A DNA stretch of 64,000 nt from Streptomyces sp. NRRL F-5630 (GTDB lineage Bacteria; Actinomycetota; Actinomycetes; Streptomycetales; Streptomycetaceae), in the NCBI RefSeq assembly GCF_000719475.1, contig NZ_JOGO01000027.1, positions 10,432 to 74,431 of the forward strand. The letters are read 5' to 3'. The translations under genes and the position numbers were made by a program. Shown piece after piece: positions 55,793-63,937 of this stretch. Each line of letters opens with the position of its first letter. Within the stretch, counting starts at the first letter, position 1. The notes beneath the pieces were generated by a model, which was given only the letters and a program-made list of their open reading frames with translations, was not told where the DNA came from and searched no databases.

Positions 55793-56715
55793 GCAGCGAG
55801 GCCACGGTGGGCGGGGGAGCGGCGGCACGACCCCCGCGGTCGCGTGGAGGCGTCTCGGCGTTCCTGCGGCTCGTCATGATCGAGCACTCGGTCTTCGCCC
55901 TGCCCTTCGCGTACATCGCGGCGCTCACCGCGATGTACCGGGTGGACGAGAACATCCACTGGGGCGATCTGCTCCTCGTGACCGTCGCGATGGTCGGGAT
56001 GCGGACCTTCGCGATGGCGGCGAACCGGATCATCGACCGCGAGATCGACGCGCGCAACCCCCGGACGGCGGGCCGCGAACTCGTCACGGGCGCGGTGTCC
56101 GTCCGCTCCGCGTGGACCGGCGCGATCATCGCGCTCGTCTTCTACTTCGGCGCGGCGGCGCTGCTCAACCCGCTGTGCCTCGCGCTCTCGCCGCTCGCGG
56201 TGATCCCGATGGTCGTCTACCCCTACGGCAAGCGGTTCACGAACTTCCCGCACGCGATCCTCGGCCTCGCGCAGGCGATCGGGCCGATCGGCGCGTGGGT
56301 CGCGATCACGGGCGAGTGGTCGTGGCACGCGGTCGTGCTCGGGATCGCGGTCGGCGTGTGGATCGGCGGCTTCGACCTGATCTTCGCCTGCCAGGACGTC
56401 GCGGCCGACCGCGCCCACGGCGTGAAGTCGGTCCCGGCGCGCTTCGGCATCCCGGCCGCGCTGTGGGGCGCGCGCGCCTCGGCCCTCGTCACGACGGGCC
56501 TCCTCGTCTGGTTCGGCCTCCTCACCGGCGCGGGCGTCCTCTTCTGGGTCGGCCTCCTGATCGTGGCGGTCGCCTTCGTCTACGAGCACTCCCTCGTGCG
56601 CCCGCACGACCTGAGCCGCCTGAACCGCGCCTTCTTCTCGGTCAACGGCTTCATCGGGATCGCCCTCTTCGTGTGCGCGCTGGCGGACCTCGCGGTACGG
56701 GGACTGACGGTCTGA
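55789..56715 (+). CDS. mqnP: Menaquinone biosynthesis prenyltransferase (UbiA family, MqnP)
   Basis: A 308-residue integral membrane prenyltransferase of the UbiA superfamily, attaching the polyprenyl chain in the futalosine route. About eight to nine transmembrane helices. The first aspartate-rich motif is NRIIDREIDARNPRTAGREL (NxxxD) and the second DLIFACQDVAADRAHG. The GTG start overlaps the upstream UbiD stop, so the two are coupled. It is convergent with the rhomboid gene, whose stop is 22 bases away. Confidence 0.94.
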   Translation: MSSEATVGGGAAARPPRSRGGVSAFLRLVMIEHSVFALPFAYIAALTAMYRVDENIHWGDLLLVTVAMVGMRTFAMAANRIIDREIDARNPRTAGRELVTGAVSVRSAWTGAIIALVFYFGAAALLNPLCLALSPLAVIPMVVYPYGKRFTNFPHAILGLAQAIGPIGAWVAITGEWSWHAVVLGIAVGVWIGGFDLIFACQDVAADRAHGVKSVPARFGIPAALWGARASALVTTGLLVWFGLLTGAGVLFWVGLLIVAVAFVYEHSLVRPHDLSRLNRAFFSVNGFIGIALFVCALADLAVRGLTV

Positions 56716-56736
56716 GAAGTGCTGCGCCCGACCGTG

Positions 56737-57336
56737 CTACTTCGCCGGGCGCGGGGTGCGGAAGGCGAAGGCGGCGAGGACGCCGCCGATGAGGCCGAAG
56801 AGGTGGGCCTGCCAGGAGACGCCGGACTGGTTGGGGAGGGCGCCCCACAGGATCGAGCCGTAGACGGCGGCGACGACAAGGCCCAGGACCACATCGACGA
56901 CGCGGCGGTCGACGAAGCCCCGCACCAGCAGGTAGCCGAAGAGGCCGAAGACGACGCCCGAGGCGCCGGCCGTCACGGAGTGGGGCGGGGCGAGGAGCCA
57001 GACGCCCGCCCCGCTCACGATGATCACGACCGTCGAGACGGCGAGGAGGCGGCCCGCGCCCGAGAGCGCGGTGAGGAAGGCGAGCACGAAGAGCGGGACG
57101 CTGTTCGCCGCCAGGTGGTCGTAACCGAAGTGGAGGAAGGCGGCCGGGACCAGGTCCCGCAGCTCGGAGACATCGCGGGGGCTGATGCCGTACGTGTCGA
57201 GGACGTTCCCGTTCGCCTGGTCGTAGAACTCCAGGAGCCACAGGAGCGCGAGCCAGCCGCCCGCGAGCAGGGCCGCCGTCTTGAAGCGGGCCCCGCGAGC
57301 GGTGCCGGCGCGGGCCGGAGTGGTGCCTGCCGTCAT
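56737..57336 (-). CDS. Rhomboid-family intramembrane serine protease
   Basis: A 199-residue membrane protein with about six helices. The catalytic serine is in TAGASGVVFGLFG and the histidine in VSWQAHLFGLIGGV; the L1-loop/TM2 signature appears as FLHFGYDHLAANSVPLFVLA. These support an active protease; substrates are unknown. GGAGGA lies about six bases before ATG 57336; longer in-frame versions extend into low-complexity sequence. It interrupts the menaquinone cluster on the opposite strand. Confidence 0.92.
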   Translation of the reverse strand: MTAGTTPARAGTARGARFKTAALLAGGWLALLWLLEFYDQANGNVLDTYGISPRDVSELRDLVPAAFLHFGYDHLAANSVPLFVLAFLTALSGAGRLLAVSTVVIIVSGAGVWLLAPPHSVTAGASGVVFGLFGYLLVRGFVDRRVVDVVLGLVVAAVYGSILWGALPNQSGVSWQAHLFGLIGGVLAAFAFRTPRPAK

Positions 57337-57496
57337 GAAGTCCTCCCCCTGTCGACTGTCCGAACGCCCGAGCGCCGCTCCCGGTTCCACCGGTCCCGCC
57401 CCGGGCCGCTTCCGCCGGGCCGGGGGAGGCGACCCGGCCCCCGCCCGGCCGCCACCCGCATGAGGTCCCCCACCCCCACCCATTAGGCTCGACGCC

Positions 57497-58207
57497 GTGG
57501 AGCATGCCCAGCCCGACCATCCTGCCAACCCCTCCGCCACCCCGCGCCGCCCCTGGGTCGTCGGTGTCTCCGGTGCCTCCGGTACGCCCTACGCCGCCGC
57601 CGTGCTGCGCGCGCTGCTGGACGCGGGCGAGAGCGTGGACCTCGTCGTGAGCCGGGCCGCGCGGCTCACGCTGCTCGACGAGACCGGGATCTCCTTCCGC
57701 GACGCCCACTGGCGCGAGGACCTCGCCGCCTGGCTCGCGCGCGGCGCCGACGGCGAGCCCGGGGCCTTCCCCGTACCGCCGCTCGACGACGTGCGGCACT
57801 GGGCGGCGGGGGACCTCGGGGCCGGGCCGAGCTCGGGTTCGTACCCCGCGAAGGGGATGCTCGTCGTGCCCGCCTCGACCGCCAGCGCGGCGGGCATCGC
57901 GCTCGGGCTCTCCAAGGACCTGCTCCAGCGCACCGCGAGCGTCACCCTCAAGGAGCGCCGAACCCTCGTCGTCGCCCTGCGCGAGACCCCGCTCAGCCGC
58001 CCCACCCTGCGCCACCTCCTCGCCCTCGACGAGGCGGGCGCCGTCGTCCTGCCCGCCTCCCCCGCCTTCTACGCGGGCGCCACGCGCCTCCAGGACGCCG
58101 TGGACTTCGTGGCGGGCCGCGTGCTCGACGCCGCGGGTGTGGAGCACGGGCTCTACCGCAGGTGGCGCGGCGAACTGGGCGAGGCACGGGCCGTACGGGA
58201 GGGGTAA
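57497..58207 (+). CDS. ubiX: Flavin prenyltransferase UbiX
   Basis: A 236-residue enzyme that makes prenylated FMN from FMN and dimethylallyl phosphate, the cofactor for UbiD decarboxylases. Motifs are VVGVSGASGTPYAAAVLRALL (phosphate loop), LVVSRAARLTL, VVPASTASAAGIALGLSKDLLQRTASVTLKE and LRETPLSRPTLRHLL. An ~18-residue Pro-rich N-extension precedes the fold. GTG 57497 is the start. It lies near mqnP and mqnE on the same strand and serves the upstream UbiD enzyme. Confidence 0.95.
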   Translation: MEHAQPDHPANPSATPRRPWVVGVSGASGTPYAAAVLRALLDAGESVDLVVSRAARLTLLDETGISFRDAHWREDLAAWLARGADGEPGAFPVPPLDDVRHWAAGDLGAGPSSGSYPAKGMLVVPASTASAAGIALGLSKDLLQRTASVTLKERRTLVVALRETPLSRPTLRHLLALDEAGAVVLPASPAFYAGATRLQDAVDFVAGRVLDAAGVEHGLYRRWRGELGEARAVREG

Positions 58208-58294
58208 GGCGGCCCCACGGCGGCGGGCGCCGCGTGCCCGTACCGCCGTAAAAGCCTCAGTCGCGCCCCGCGCCACGCGCATTTCGCAGGAAAC

Positions 58295-58324
58295 TTGCCG
58301 TAAGGGCCTTCGATTCTTTATGTA
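58295..58324 (+). promoter_or_regulatory. Candidate promoter of the Lrp/AsnC gene
   Basis: TTGCCG (58295-58300) and TATGTA (58319-58324) are spaced by 18 bases in a rare AT-rich segment; TATAAG at 58323-58328 is an alternative -10. Start of transcription would be about 30 bases before the gene. Confidence 0.45.
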
Positions 58325-58364
58325 TAAGCTCGCCGGGACGCGAATTATGAAAGGTATCGGGGAT

Positions 58365-58820
58365 ATGGACGCCGTGGACAGGAAGCTCATCCAAGCTCTG
58401 CGGGAGAACGGACGGGCCTCCTACGCCGAGCTCGGCCGGCTCGTGGGGCTCTCCGGGCCGAGCGTCACGGACCGCATCAACCGCCTGGAGGCGGCCGGTG
58501 TCATCACCGGCTACCGCGCCACCGTCGACTCCGCCGCGCTCGGCCTCGGCGTCGTCGCCCTCATCGGCATCTCCCTCAGCGACGCCGCCGACCACGAGGA
58601 CGTCGCCCAGCGGCTGCGCGATCTGCACGAGATCGAGGACTGCTGGTTCATCGCCGGGGACGACTCGTACATGCTCAAGGTCCGCGCGGGCGATGTCGAC
58701 GACCTGGAACGCACGATCCGCCGGCTCTCCGGCACGAAGGGCGTCTCGCGCACCCGCACCACCGTCGTGCTCTCCACGAAGTGGGAGAACCGGGTGGGGG
58801 AACTGCCCGAGGAGGAGTGA
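58365..58820 (+). CDS. Lrp/AsnC-family transcriptional regulator
   Basis: A 151-residue regulator. The N-terminal HTH is canonical (MDAVDRKLIQALRENGRASYAELGRLVGLSGPSVTDRINRLEAAGVITGYRA). A C-terminal RAM/AsnC ligand domain follows, with GDDSYMLKVRAGDVDDLERTIRRL. The effector is likely an amino acid or similar. ATG 58365 gives the usual N-terminus; ATG 58347 would add six residues. It lies between ubiX and mqnE on the same strand, so control of the menaquinone genes is possible but unproven. Confidence 0.94.
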   Translation: MDAVDRKLIQALRENGRASYAELGRLVGLSGPSVTDRINRLEAAGVITGYRATVDSAALGLGVVALIGISLSDAADHEDVAQRLRDLHEIEDCWFIAGDDSYMLKVRAGDVDDLERTIRRLSGTKGVSRTRTTVVLSTKWENRVGELPEEE

Positions 58821-58896
58821 ACGGGCGCCCGTGGGCGGCCGACGGGCGGGGGGTAGCGTGGCAGGGCACGGAACACGACATAAGGGAGGCGGCCGC

Positions 58897-60063
58897 ATGG
58901 ACGCGGGACTGAAGCGCGAGCTGGAGCAGAAGGTGCGCGCCGGTGAGCGGCTGACCCGCGAGGACGGCATCGCCCTGTACGCCTCGGACGACCTCGCCTG
59001 GCTCGGCGGCCTCGCCCACGAGGTGCGCACCGCCAAGAACGGCGACGTCACGCACTTCAACGTCAACCGCCACCTCAACATGACGAACGTGTGCACCGCC
59101 TCCTGCGCGTACTGCTCCTTCCAGCGCAAGCCGGGCGAGAAGGACGCGTACACGATGCGCATCGAGGAGGCGGTCCGGCTCGCCAAGGCGATGGAGGGCG
59201 ACGGTCTCACCGAGCTGCACATCGTCAACGGCCTGCACCCGACGCTGCCCTGGCGCTACTACCCGCGTTCGCTGAGCGAGCTGAAGAAGGCGCTCCCGGC
59301 GAACGTCGCGCTCAAGGCGTTCACCGCGACCGAGATCCACCACTTCGAGACCATCTCCGGGCTGCCCGCCTCCGAGATCCTCGACGAACTGATCGACGCC
59401 GGGCTCGAATCGCTCACCGGTGGCGGCGCCGAGATCTTCGACTGGGAGGTCCGGCAGCACATCGTGGACCACCGCACCCACTGGGAGGACTGGTCCCGCA
59501 TCCACCGGCTCGCGCACGAGAAGGGGCTCAAGACCCCCGCGACGATGCTCTACGGGCACATCGAGGAGCCCCGGCACCGCGTCGACCACGTGCTGCGGCT
59601 GCGTGAACTCCAGGACGAGACCGGCGGTTTCCAGGTCTTCATCCCGCTGCGCTACCAGCACGACTTCGTCGACATGAAGGACGGCAAGGTACGCAACCGG
59701 CTCCAGGCCCGCACGACGATGGCCTCCGGCGCCGAGGCCCTCAAGACCTTCGCCGTCTCGCGCCTCCTCTTCGACAACGTCCCGCACGTCAAGGTCTTCT
59801 GGGTCATGCACGGCCTCCAGACCGCCCAGCTCGCCCTCCAGTTCGGCGCCGACGACATGGACGGCTCCGTCGTCGAGTACAAGATCACGCACGACGCGGA
59901 CGATTTCGGGACGCCGAACAAGCTGACCCGCGAGGACCTGCTCGACCTGATCCGCGACGCGGGGTTCCGGCCGGTGGAGCGGAACACGCGGTACGAGATC
60001 CTCAGGGAGTACGAGGGGCCGGAGCGGGGGCGGCGGGACGCGCCGCAGGCCATGCGGGTCTGA
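58897..60063 (+). CDS. mqnE: Aminofutalosine synthase MqnE (radical SAM)
   Basis: Radical SAM enzyme joining 3-[(1-carboxyvinyl)oxy]benzoate to SAM-derived adenosyl to form 6-amino-6-deoxyfutalosine, the second step of the futalosine menaquinone pathway. The 388-residue protein has the 4Fe-4S motif CTASCAYC in LNMTNVCTASCAYCSFQRKPGE. GLHPTLPWRYYP, LTGGGAEIFD and HGLQTAQLALQFGADDMDGSV follow. AAGGGAGG lies seven bases before the ATG. MqnA, MqnB, MqnC and MqnD are not in this window. Confidence 0.96.
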   Translation: MDAGLKRELEQKVRAGERLTREDGIALYASDDLAWLGGLAHEVRTAKNGDVTHFNVNRHLNMTNVCTASCAYCSFQRKPGEKDAYTMRIEEAVRLAKAMEGDGLTELHIVNGLHPTLPWRYYPRSLSELKKALPANVALKAFTATEIHHFETISGLPASEILDELIDAGLESLTGGGAEIFDWEVRQHIVDHRTHWEDWSRIHRLAHEKGLKTPATMLYGHIEEPRHRVDHVLRLRELQDETGGFQVFIPLRYQHDFVDMKDGKVRNRLQARTTMASGAEALKTFAVSRLLFDNVPHVKVFWVMHGLQTAQLALQFGADDMDGSVVEYKITHDADDFGTPNKLTREDLLDLIRDAGFRPVERNTRYEILREYEGPERGRRDAPQAMRV

Positions 60064-60078
60064 GGGGCGGGAGGGGCC

Positions 60079-60142
60079 GGGGCTCCGCCCCGGGCCCCTG
60101 TGCGGGGCGCTGCCCCGCGGCCCCGGTTCGGGGCTCTGCCCC
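60079..60142. repeat. Three-unit GC-rich hairpin repeat after mqnE
   Basis: GGGGCTCCGCCCC (60079-60091), GGGGCGCTGCCCC (60104-60116) and GGGGCTCTGCCCC (60130-60142) are each self-complementary and repeat every ~25 bases. They are followed by GCTCCTCAAGCGCCGGAGGG. This resembles the common Streptomyces intergenic repeat and may terminate mqnE transcription. Confidence 0.8.
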
Positions 60143-60244
60143 GGGCCCCGCTCCTCAAGCGCCGGAGGGGCTGGGATGTGGCGGGGGCGGTGATGGGGGT
60201 GGCGGAGGTGTGGGGGAGGCAGCGGTAAGGGATAGCATCGGGGT

Positions 60245-60769
60245 ATGTCCCTTACCTTTCGCCTCGATCCCGCTGTCGATTTCAAGCTTCGCGACGAGAT
60301 CCTCGGTCTGTGGGCCAAGGTCACCAATGCCGGGGGGTCCGTCGGGTTCGTGCCGCCCGTCACTCCGGAGGAGATCCGGCCGCAGCTCGTGAAGCACCTC
60401 GTGACCATGACCGAGGGGGGCAGCCGGCTGCTCGTCGGCACGGACGAGGACGGGGTCGTACGGGCCACGGCCTTCCTCGCGCTCAACTCCCACCGCCTCA
60501 TGCGGCACTGGCTGTGGCTGTACACCGTCATGGTCGACCCCGACCTCCAGGGCCGGGGCGAAGGGCGGGCGCTCATGGCGGCCGCCGCCGACGCCGCTCG
60601 CTCGCTCGGCGGGATCGAGGCCATCCGGCTCACGTGCCGGGGCGGCCAGGGGCTCGAGAGCTTCTACGAGCGCTGCGGGTACAAGGAGGTCGGGCGGATT
60701 CCGGACGGCATCCGTGTCGCCCCGGGCGACGACCGGGACGACGTCTTCATGCTCCTGCGGCTGACCTGA
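60245..60769 (+). CDS. GNAT-family N-acetyltransferase
   Basis: A 174-residue acetyltransferase with a complete core: YTVMVDPDLQGRGEGRALMAAAADAA contains the acetyl-CoA-binding R/Q-x-x-G-x-G/A loop. It is followed by AIRLTCRGGQGLESFYERCGYKEVGRIP, the usual C-terminal strand and helix. The substrate is unknown. The start follows GGGATAGCATCGGGGT, which contains only a weak ribosome site. It stands alone between the GC-rich repeat and the DUF4229 gene. Confidence 0.9.
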   Translation: MSLTFRLDPAVDFKLRDEILGLWAKVTNAGGSVGFVPPVTPEEIRPQLVKHLVTMTEGGSRLLVGTDEDGVVRATAFLALNSHRLMRHWLWLYTVMVDPDLQGRGEGRALMAAAADAARSLGGIEAIRLTCRGGQGLESFYERCGYKEVGRIPDGIRVAPGDDRDDVFMLLRLT

Positions 60770-60878
60770 GCGGACGGGCGCGCCACCACCCCCTTGACCG
60801 CCGCGGCGGCCCCGCGTGCTTCACTGGGGGATGCCCGACCCCGCAATGGGCTCATTCGCGACGGAAGAGTGAAGTGAC

Positions 60879-61211
60879 ATGCTCCGTTACACCCTGATGC
60901 GTTTCGGCGTCTTCGCCGGCTGCTTCGTGGTCGTCTGGGCCCTGGTGTTCAGCGGTGTCCTGCCGAAGGGGCTCGGCGACTCCAACTACCTGTGGGTCAT
61001 CCTCCTCGCGCTCGTCGTCTCCGCGCCGCTCAGCTTCGTCCTGCTGCGCGGGGTGCGCGACGACGCCTCGCGCAAGATCGTCGAGCGCGTCGACCGGGCC
61101 AAGGCGAACCTCCAGGCGAGCCGGGAGTCGGAGGACGCCGCCGACGACGCGGCGCGCGCGTCCAGCGGCTCCGCCGGTGGCCCGGCGAGCGGCGAGACCC
61201 GCACCGCCTGA
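60879..61211 (+). CDS. DUF4229 small membrane protein
   Basis: A 110-residue protein of the actinobacterial DUF4229 family. Two transmembrane helices (MRFGVFAGCFVVVWALVFSGVLP and YLWVILLALVVSAPLSFVLL) are followed by a charged cytosolic helix (RKIVERVDRAKANLQASRES) and a Ser/Gly/Ala tail. Function unknown. The neighbourhood (after menaquinone genes) is typical for this family in Streptomyces, which suggests a membrane-related housekeeping role, but this is inference. Confidence 0.9.
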   Translation: MLRYTLMRFGVFAGCFVVVWALVFSGVLPKGLGDSNYLWVILLALVVSAPLSFVLLRGVRDDASRKIVERVDRAKANLQASRESEDAADDAARASSGSAGGPASGETRTA

Positions 61212-61524
61212 CGCGAACGCCGCGAAAGCCCTGAAGGGGCGGCGCGGCTCGACGGCCCTCCAGCCGCTGTGACGCGAATCACCCGTACCCCTGGAACCGC
61301 TTCACGCCAACGGATGTGGCGCCCACCTGACGCCCGCTCAACTGCCCTGCGCCCTCGCCGTGTCCCCCCGGGATGCGGCGATTTCGCATGTCGGCGCCCG
61401 TGCGCGCCCGTCCCTCCGCGCCCGCGCGTTCCCGTCCCCGTACCCCCGTGAACGCGCCGTTCTCCCGCCTTACCCCAAAGAAAGGCTTTGATTGCCTCAA
61501 AGCGCTGGTGTTAACGTGCTGGAC
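61212..61524. other. Intergenic region with promoter of the leader peptide
   Basis: About 310 bases without a larger gene. Its end is AT-rich: TTGATT (61488-61493) and TTAACG (61511-61516) are spaced by 17 bases, giving a candidate promoter whose start point would fall at or within two bases of the leader-peptide ATG (61525). CTTTGA/TCAAAG arms (61486-61491, 61497-61502) overlap the -35 box and may be an operator. Confidence 0.5.
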
Positions 61525-61632
61525 ATGACTCGCGCGACGACACCCCGCCACCCCAGGAGCAGCCTGCTGCTCGTGGCGCGGCTGCATGTCGATCTCTGTC
61601 GCCGGGTCAGCGCGGCCTGTCGGCGCGGCTGA
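61525..61632 (+). CDS. Short cysteine-containing leader peptide ahead of the symporter
   Basis: A 35-residue ORF, MTRATTPRHPRSSLLLVARL then HVDLCRRVSAACRRG. The block LVARLHVDLCRR with a second downstream cysteine closely resembles the putative leader peptides that precede sulfur-compound genes in Streptomyces and other actinobacteria, where Cys codons allow attenuation by cysteinyl-tRNA levels. No ribosome site precedes the ATG, and a promoter fitting a leaderless transcript lies just upstream. The stop is 86 bases before the DAACS symporter start. Recognition of the peptide family is by memory of the motif; regulation is inferred. Confidence 0.7.
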   Translation: MTRATTPRHPRSSLLLVARLHVDLCRRVSAACRRG

Positions 61633-61718
61633 GCGACGCCGTGCGCACGCGCGGCTGAGCACCTCCCCCCGTACCGTCCCCGTCCCACCTTTCACCCACG
61701 CCTCACCGGAGTGTGTCC

Positions 61719-63095
61719 GTGTCCGCGAACATACCTTCGGGTGATCGGTCTGCCGCCGCGCAGAGCGACCGCCCGCAGTCCGCTCGCCCCCGTCTTCCCA
61801 AGATCCCGTTCTGGGCGCAGATCCTCGGCGGTCTCGTCCTCGGAGCCCTGCTCGGCTGGCTCGCCCGGGGCCAGGACATCTCCTGGCTGGGCACCACGCT
61901 GGAGAAGATCGGCGGGATCTTCGTCCAGCTCCTGAAGCTCGCGGTCGCGCCGCTCGTCTTCTTCGCGATCCTGGTGTCGATCACCAACCTGCGCAAGGTC
62001 AACAACGCGGCCCGACTGGCCGTGCGCACCCTGCTGTGGTTCATGATCACCTCGCTCATCGCCGTGGCGATCGGCCTTGTCATCGGCCTCGTGACGAACC
62101 CGGGCTCCGGTACGGGTCTCACTCCGGCCGACGGCGAGAAGCCGCAGCACACCGGCTCGTGGATCGACTTCCTCACCGGGATCGTCCCGACCGACATCAT
62201 CACGCCGTTCTCGGACCTCCAGGTCCTCCAGATCGTCTTCATGGCGGTCGTCGTCGGCGTCGCGATCCTCAAGATCGGCGAGAGGGCGCAGCCCATCCTC
62301 ACGCTCAGCGAGTCGGTCCTCGAACTGCTCCAGAAGGCGCTGTGGTGGGTCATCCGCCTCGCGCCGCTCGGCACGGTCGGCCTCATCGGCAACGCGATCA
62401 ACTCGTACGGCTGGGACCTCATCAGCAAGTACGCGACCTTCACCGCCGATGTCTACGTGGGCTGCGCGCTCGTCCTCTTCGGCGTCTACCCGCTGCTCCT
62501 GGCGACCGTCGCGAAGGTCAACCCGCTCCAGTTCTTCAAGGGTGCCTGGCCCGCGATCCAGCTCGCCTTCGTCTCGCGCTCCTCGGTCGGCACGATGCCC
62601 GTGACGCAGCGCGTCACCGAGCGGCTCGGCGTCCCGAAGGAGTACACGAGCTTCGCGGTGCCCTTCGGCGCGACGACGAAGATGGACGGCTGCGCCGCCA
62701 TCTACCCGTCGATCGCCGCGATCTTCGTCGCGCAGATCTTCGACATCCACCTCGGTGTCGGCGACTACCTGCTCATCGCCTTCGTCTCGGTCATCGGCTC
62801 CGCCGCGACCGCCGGGCTCACGGGCGCGACGGTCATGCTGACGCTGACCCTCTCCACCCTCGGCCTCCCGATGGAGGGCGTCGGCCTCCTCCTCGCGATC
62901 GACCCGATCCTCGACATGATGCGCACCGCGACCAACGTCGCCGGGCAGTCCGTCGTGCCGATCATCGTCGCCTCGCGCGAGAAGATCCTCGACCGCGTCG
63001 CCTACGACCACGCGCACGCCTCGCCCCTCGACGAGGAGCCCGTCGCCGCCCCGGCGGACCAGGCCGCCGAGGACAGGCAGCCTGTCGGGGCCTGA
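61719..63095 (+). CDS. Dicarboxylate/amino acid:cation symporter (DAACS family)
   Basis: A 458-residue secondary transporter of the glutamate/dicarboxylate/cystine symporter fold (GltPh-like, TcyP-like). It has eight transmembrane helices plus two re-entrant hairpins: HP1 at SRSSVGTMPVTQR and HP2 at GATVMLTLTLSTLGLP. The substrate/cation motif normally NMDGT reads TKMDGCAAIY here. The C-terminal helix motif is RTATNVAGQSVVP. GTG 61719 is preferred over GTG 61713 because CGGAG then lies eight bases upstream. The Cys-containing leader peptide before it hints at cystine or another sulfur compound as substrate, but a C4-dicarboxylate is equally possible by family. Confidence 0.92.
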   Translation: MSANIPSGDRSAAAQSDRPQSARPRLPKIPFWAQILGGLVLGALLGWLARGQDISWLGTTLEKIGGIFVQLLKLAVAPLVFFAILVSITNLRKVNNAARLAVRTLLWFMITSLIAVAIGLVIGLVTNPGSGTGLTPADGEKPQHTGSWIDFLTGIVPTDIITPFSDLQVLQIVFMAVVVGVAILKIGERAQPILTLSESVLELLQKALWWVIRLAPLGTVGLIGNAINSYGWDLISKYATFTADVYVGCALVLFGVYPLLLATVAKVNPLQFFKGAWPAIQLAFVSRSSVGTMPVTQRVTERLGVPKEYTSFAVPFGATTKMDGCAAIYPSIAAIFVAQIFDIHLGVGDYLLIAFVSVIGSAATAGLTGATVMLTLTLSTLGLPMEGVGLLLAIDPILDMMRTATNVAGQSVVPIIVASREKILDRVAYDHAHASPLDEEPVAAPADQAAEDRQPVGA

Positions 63096-63112
63096 CGACA
63101 GGACGGAAGCAC

Positions 63113-63164
63113 GGGTACGGGACGGGGCCACGTTCGGCGAGAACGTGGCCCCGCCCCCGTACCC
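63113..63164 (+). terminator. Long terminator hairpin after the symporter
   Basis: Inner perfect arms GGGGCCACGTTC (63124-63135) and GAACGTGGCCCC (63141-63152) with a five-base loop, extended by GGGTACGGG (63113-63121) pairing with CCCGTACCC (63156-63164). Confidence 0.85.
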
Positions 63165-63251
63165 CGTCCGCGCCCTCTCCTCGCGGAGCCGGCACCCGCG
63201 TCGGCGCGCGTAGGCTTGGCCGGTGGACCGGGCGGGGGAAGTGACCGTGAA

Positions 63252-63899
63252 GTGAGCGGCAAGGCGCGGGTGCGGGCGCGGCGGATGCCGCGCGCCGAGC
63301 GCGAGCGGCAGATGCTCGACGCGGCGGTGCGGGTCATCGGACGGCGCGGGTACCAGGCCGCGTCGATGGACGAGATCGCCGAAGCCGCCGGGGTCTCCAA
63401 GCCGCTCGTGTACCTCTACCTCCACTCCAAGGAAGCGCTGTTCACCGCGTGCGTCGAGCGCGAGGCGCGCACGCTGATCGCGGCGATCAGCGAGGCGGTC
63501 AGCCAGCGGGACCCGGCGGACCGGCAGCTGTGGAGCGGGCTGCTCGCCTTCTTCCGGTACGCCGACGAACGGGCCGACGGCTGGCGCGTCCTGCACATCC
63601 AGTCCCGCACGCACGGCGAGCCCTTCGCCGGCCTCGCCGACACGATGCGCGCCCGCGTACTCGGCTTCGTGACCGCTCTCCTGACACGTGCGACGCGCGC
63701 CTCGGACGGGGCCGGGGGCCTCGGGGAGCACGAGCTCACCGGCCTCGCCCACGCCCTCGTCGGAGCCGCCGAGTCCCTGGCCACCCGCGCCGCCGACGAC
63801 CCCGCCCTCACCCCCACAGCGTCGGCCCGCACGCTGATGGACTTCGCGTGGACGGGGCTCGGGGGGCTGATGGCGGGGGAGCGGTGGGGGGAGAGGTGA
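63252..63899 (+). CDS. TetR-family transcriptional regulator
   Basis: A 215-residue regulator. The HTH is clear: ERQMLDAAVRVIGRRGYQAASMDEIAEAAGVSKPLVYLYLHSKEALF. The C-terminal ligand domain (about residues 70-205) includes LLAFFRYADERADGWRVLHIQ and HELTGLAHALVGAAESLATRA. GTG 63252 begins just before the basic N-arm (SGKARVRARRMPRAER); the exact start is uncertain because the ribosome site is poor. The target is unknown, since its downstream neighbour is lost at the contig edge. Confidence 0.9.
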   Translation: MSGKARVRARRMPRAERERQMLDAAVRVIGRRGYQAASMDEIAEAAGVSKPLVYLYLHSKEALFTACVEREARTLIAAISEAVSQRDPADRQLWSGLLAFFRYADERADGWRVLHIQSRTHGEPFAGLADTMRARVLGFVTALLTRATRASDGAGGLGEHELTGLAHALVGAAESLATRAADDPALTPTASARTLMDFAWTGLGGLMAGERWGER

Positions 63900-63937
63900 G
63901 GGAGCAGGCGCCGGAAGCTTCCGGTGGAGGCGGGGAG

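Noticed and set aside
60079..60142. Three evenly spaced palindromes resembling a mini CRISPR array
   Set aside because: Units are only 13 bases, spacers are short and GC-rich, no cas gene is near, and the pattern matches a known Streptomyces intergenic repeat.
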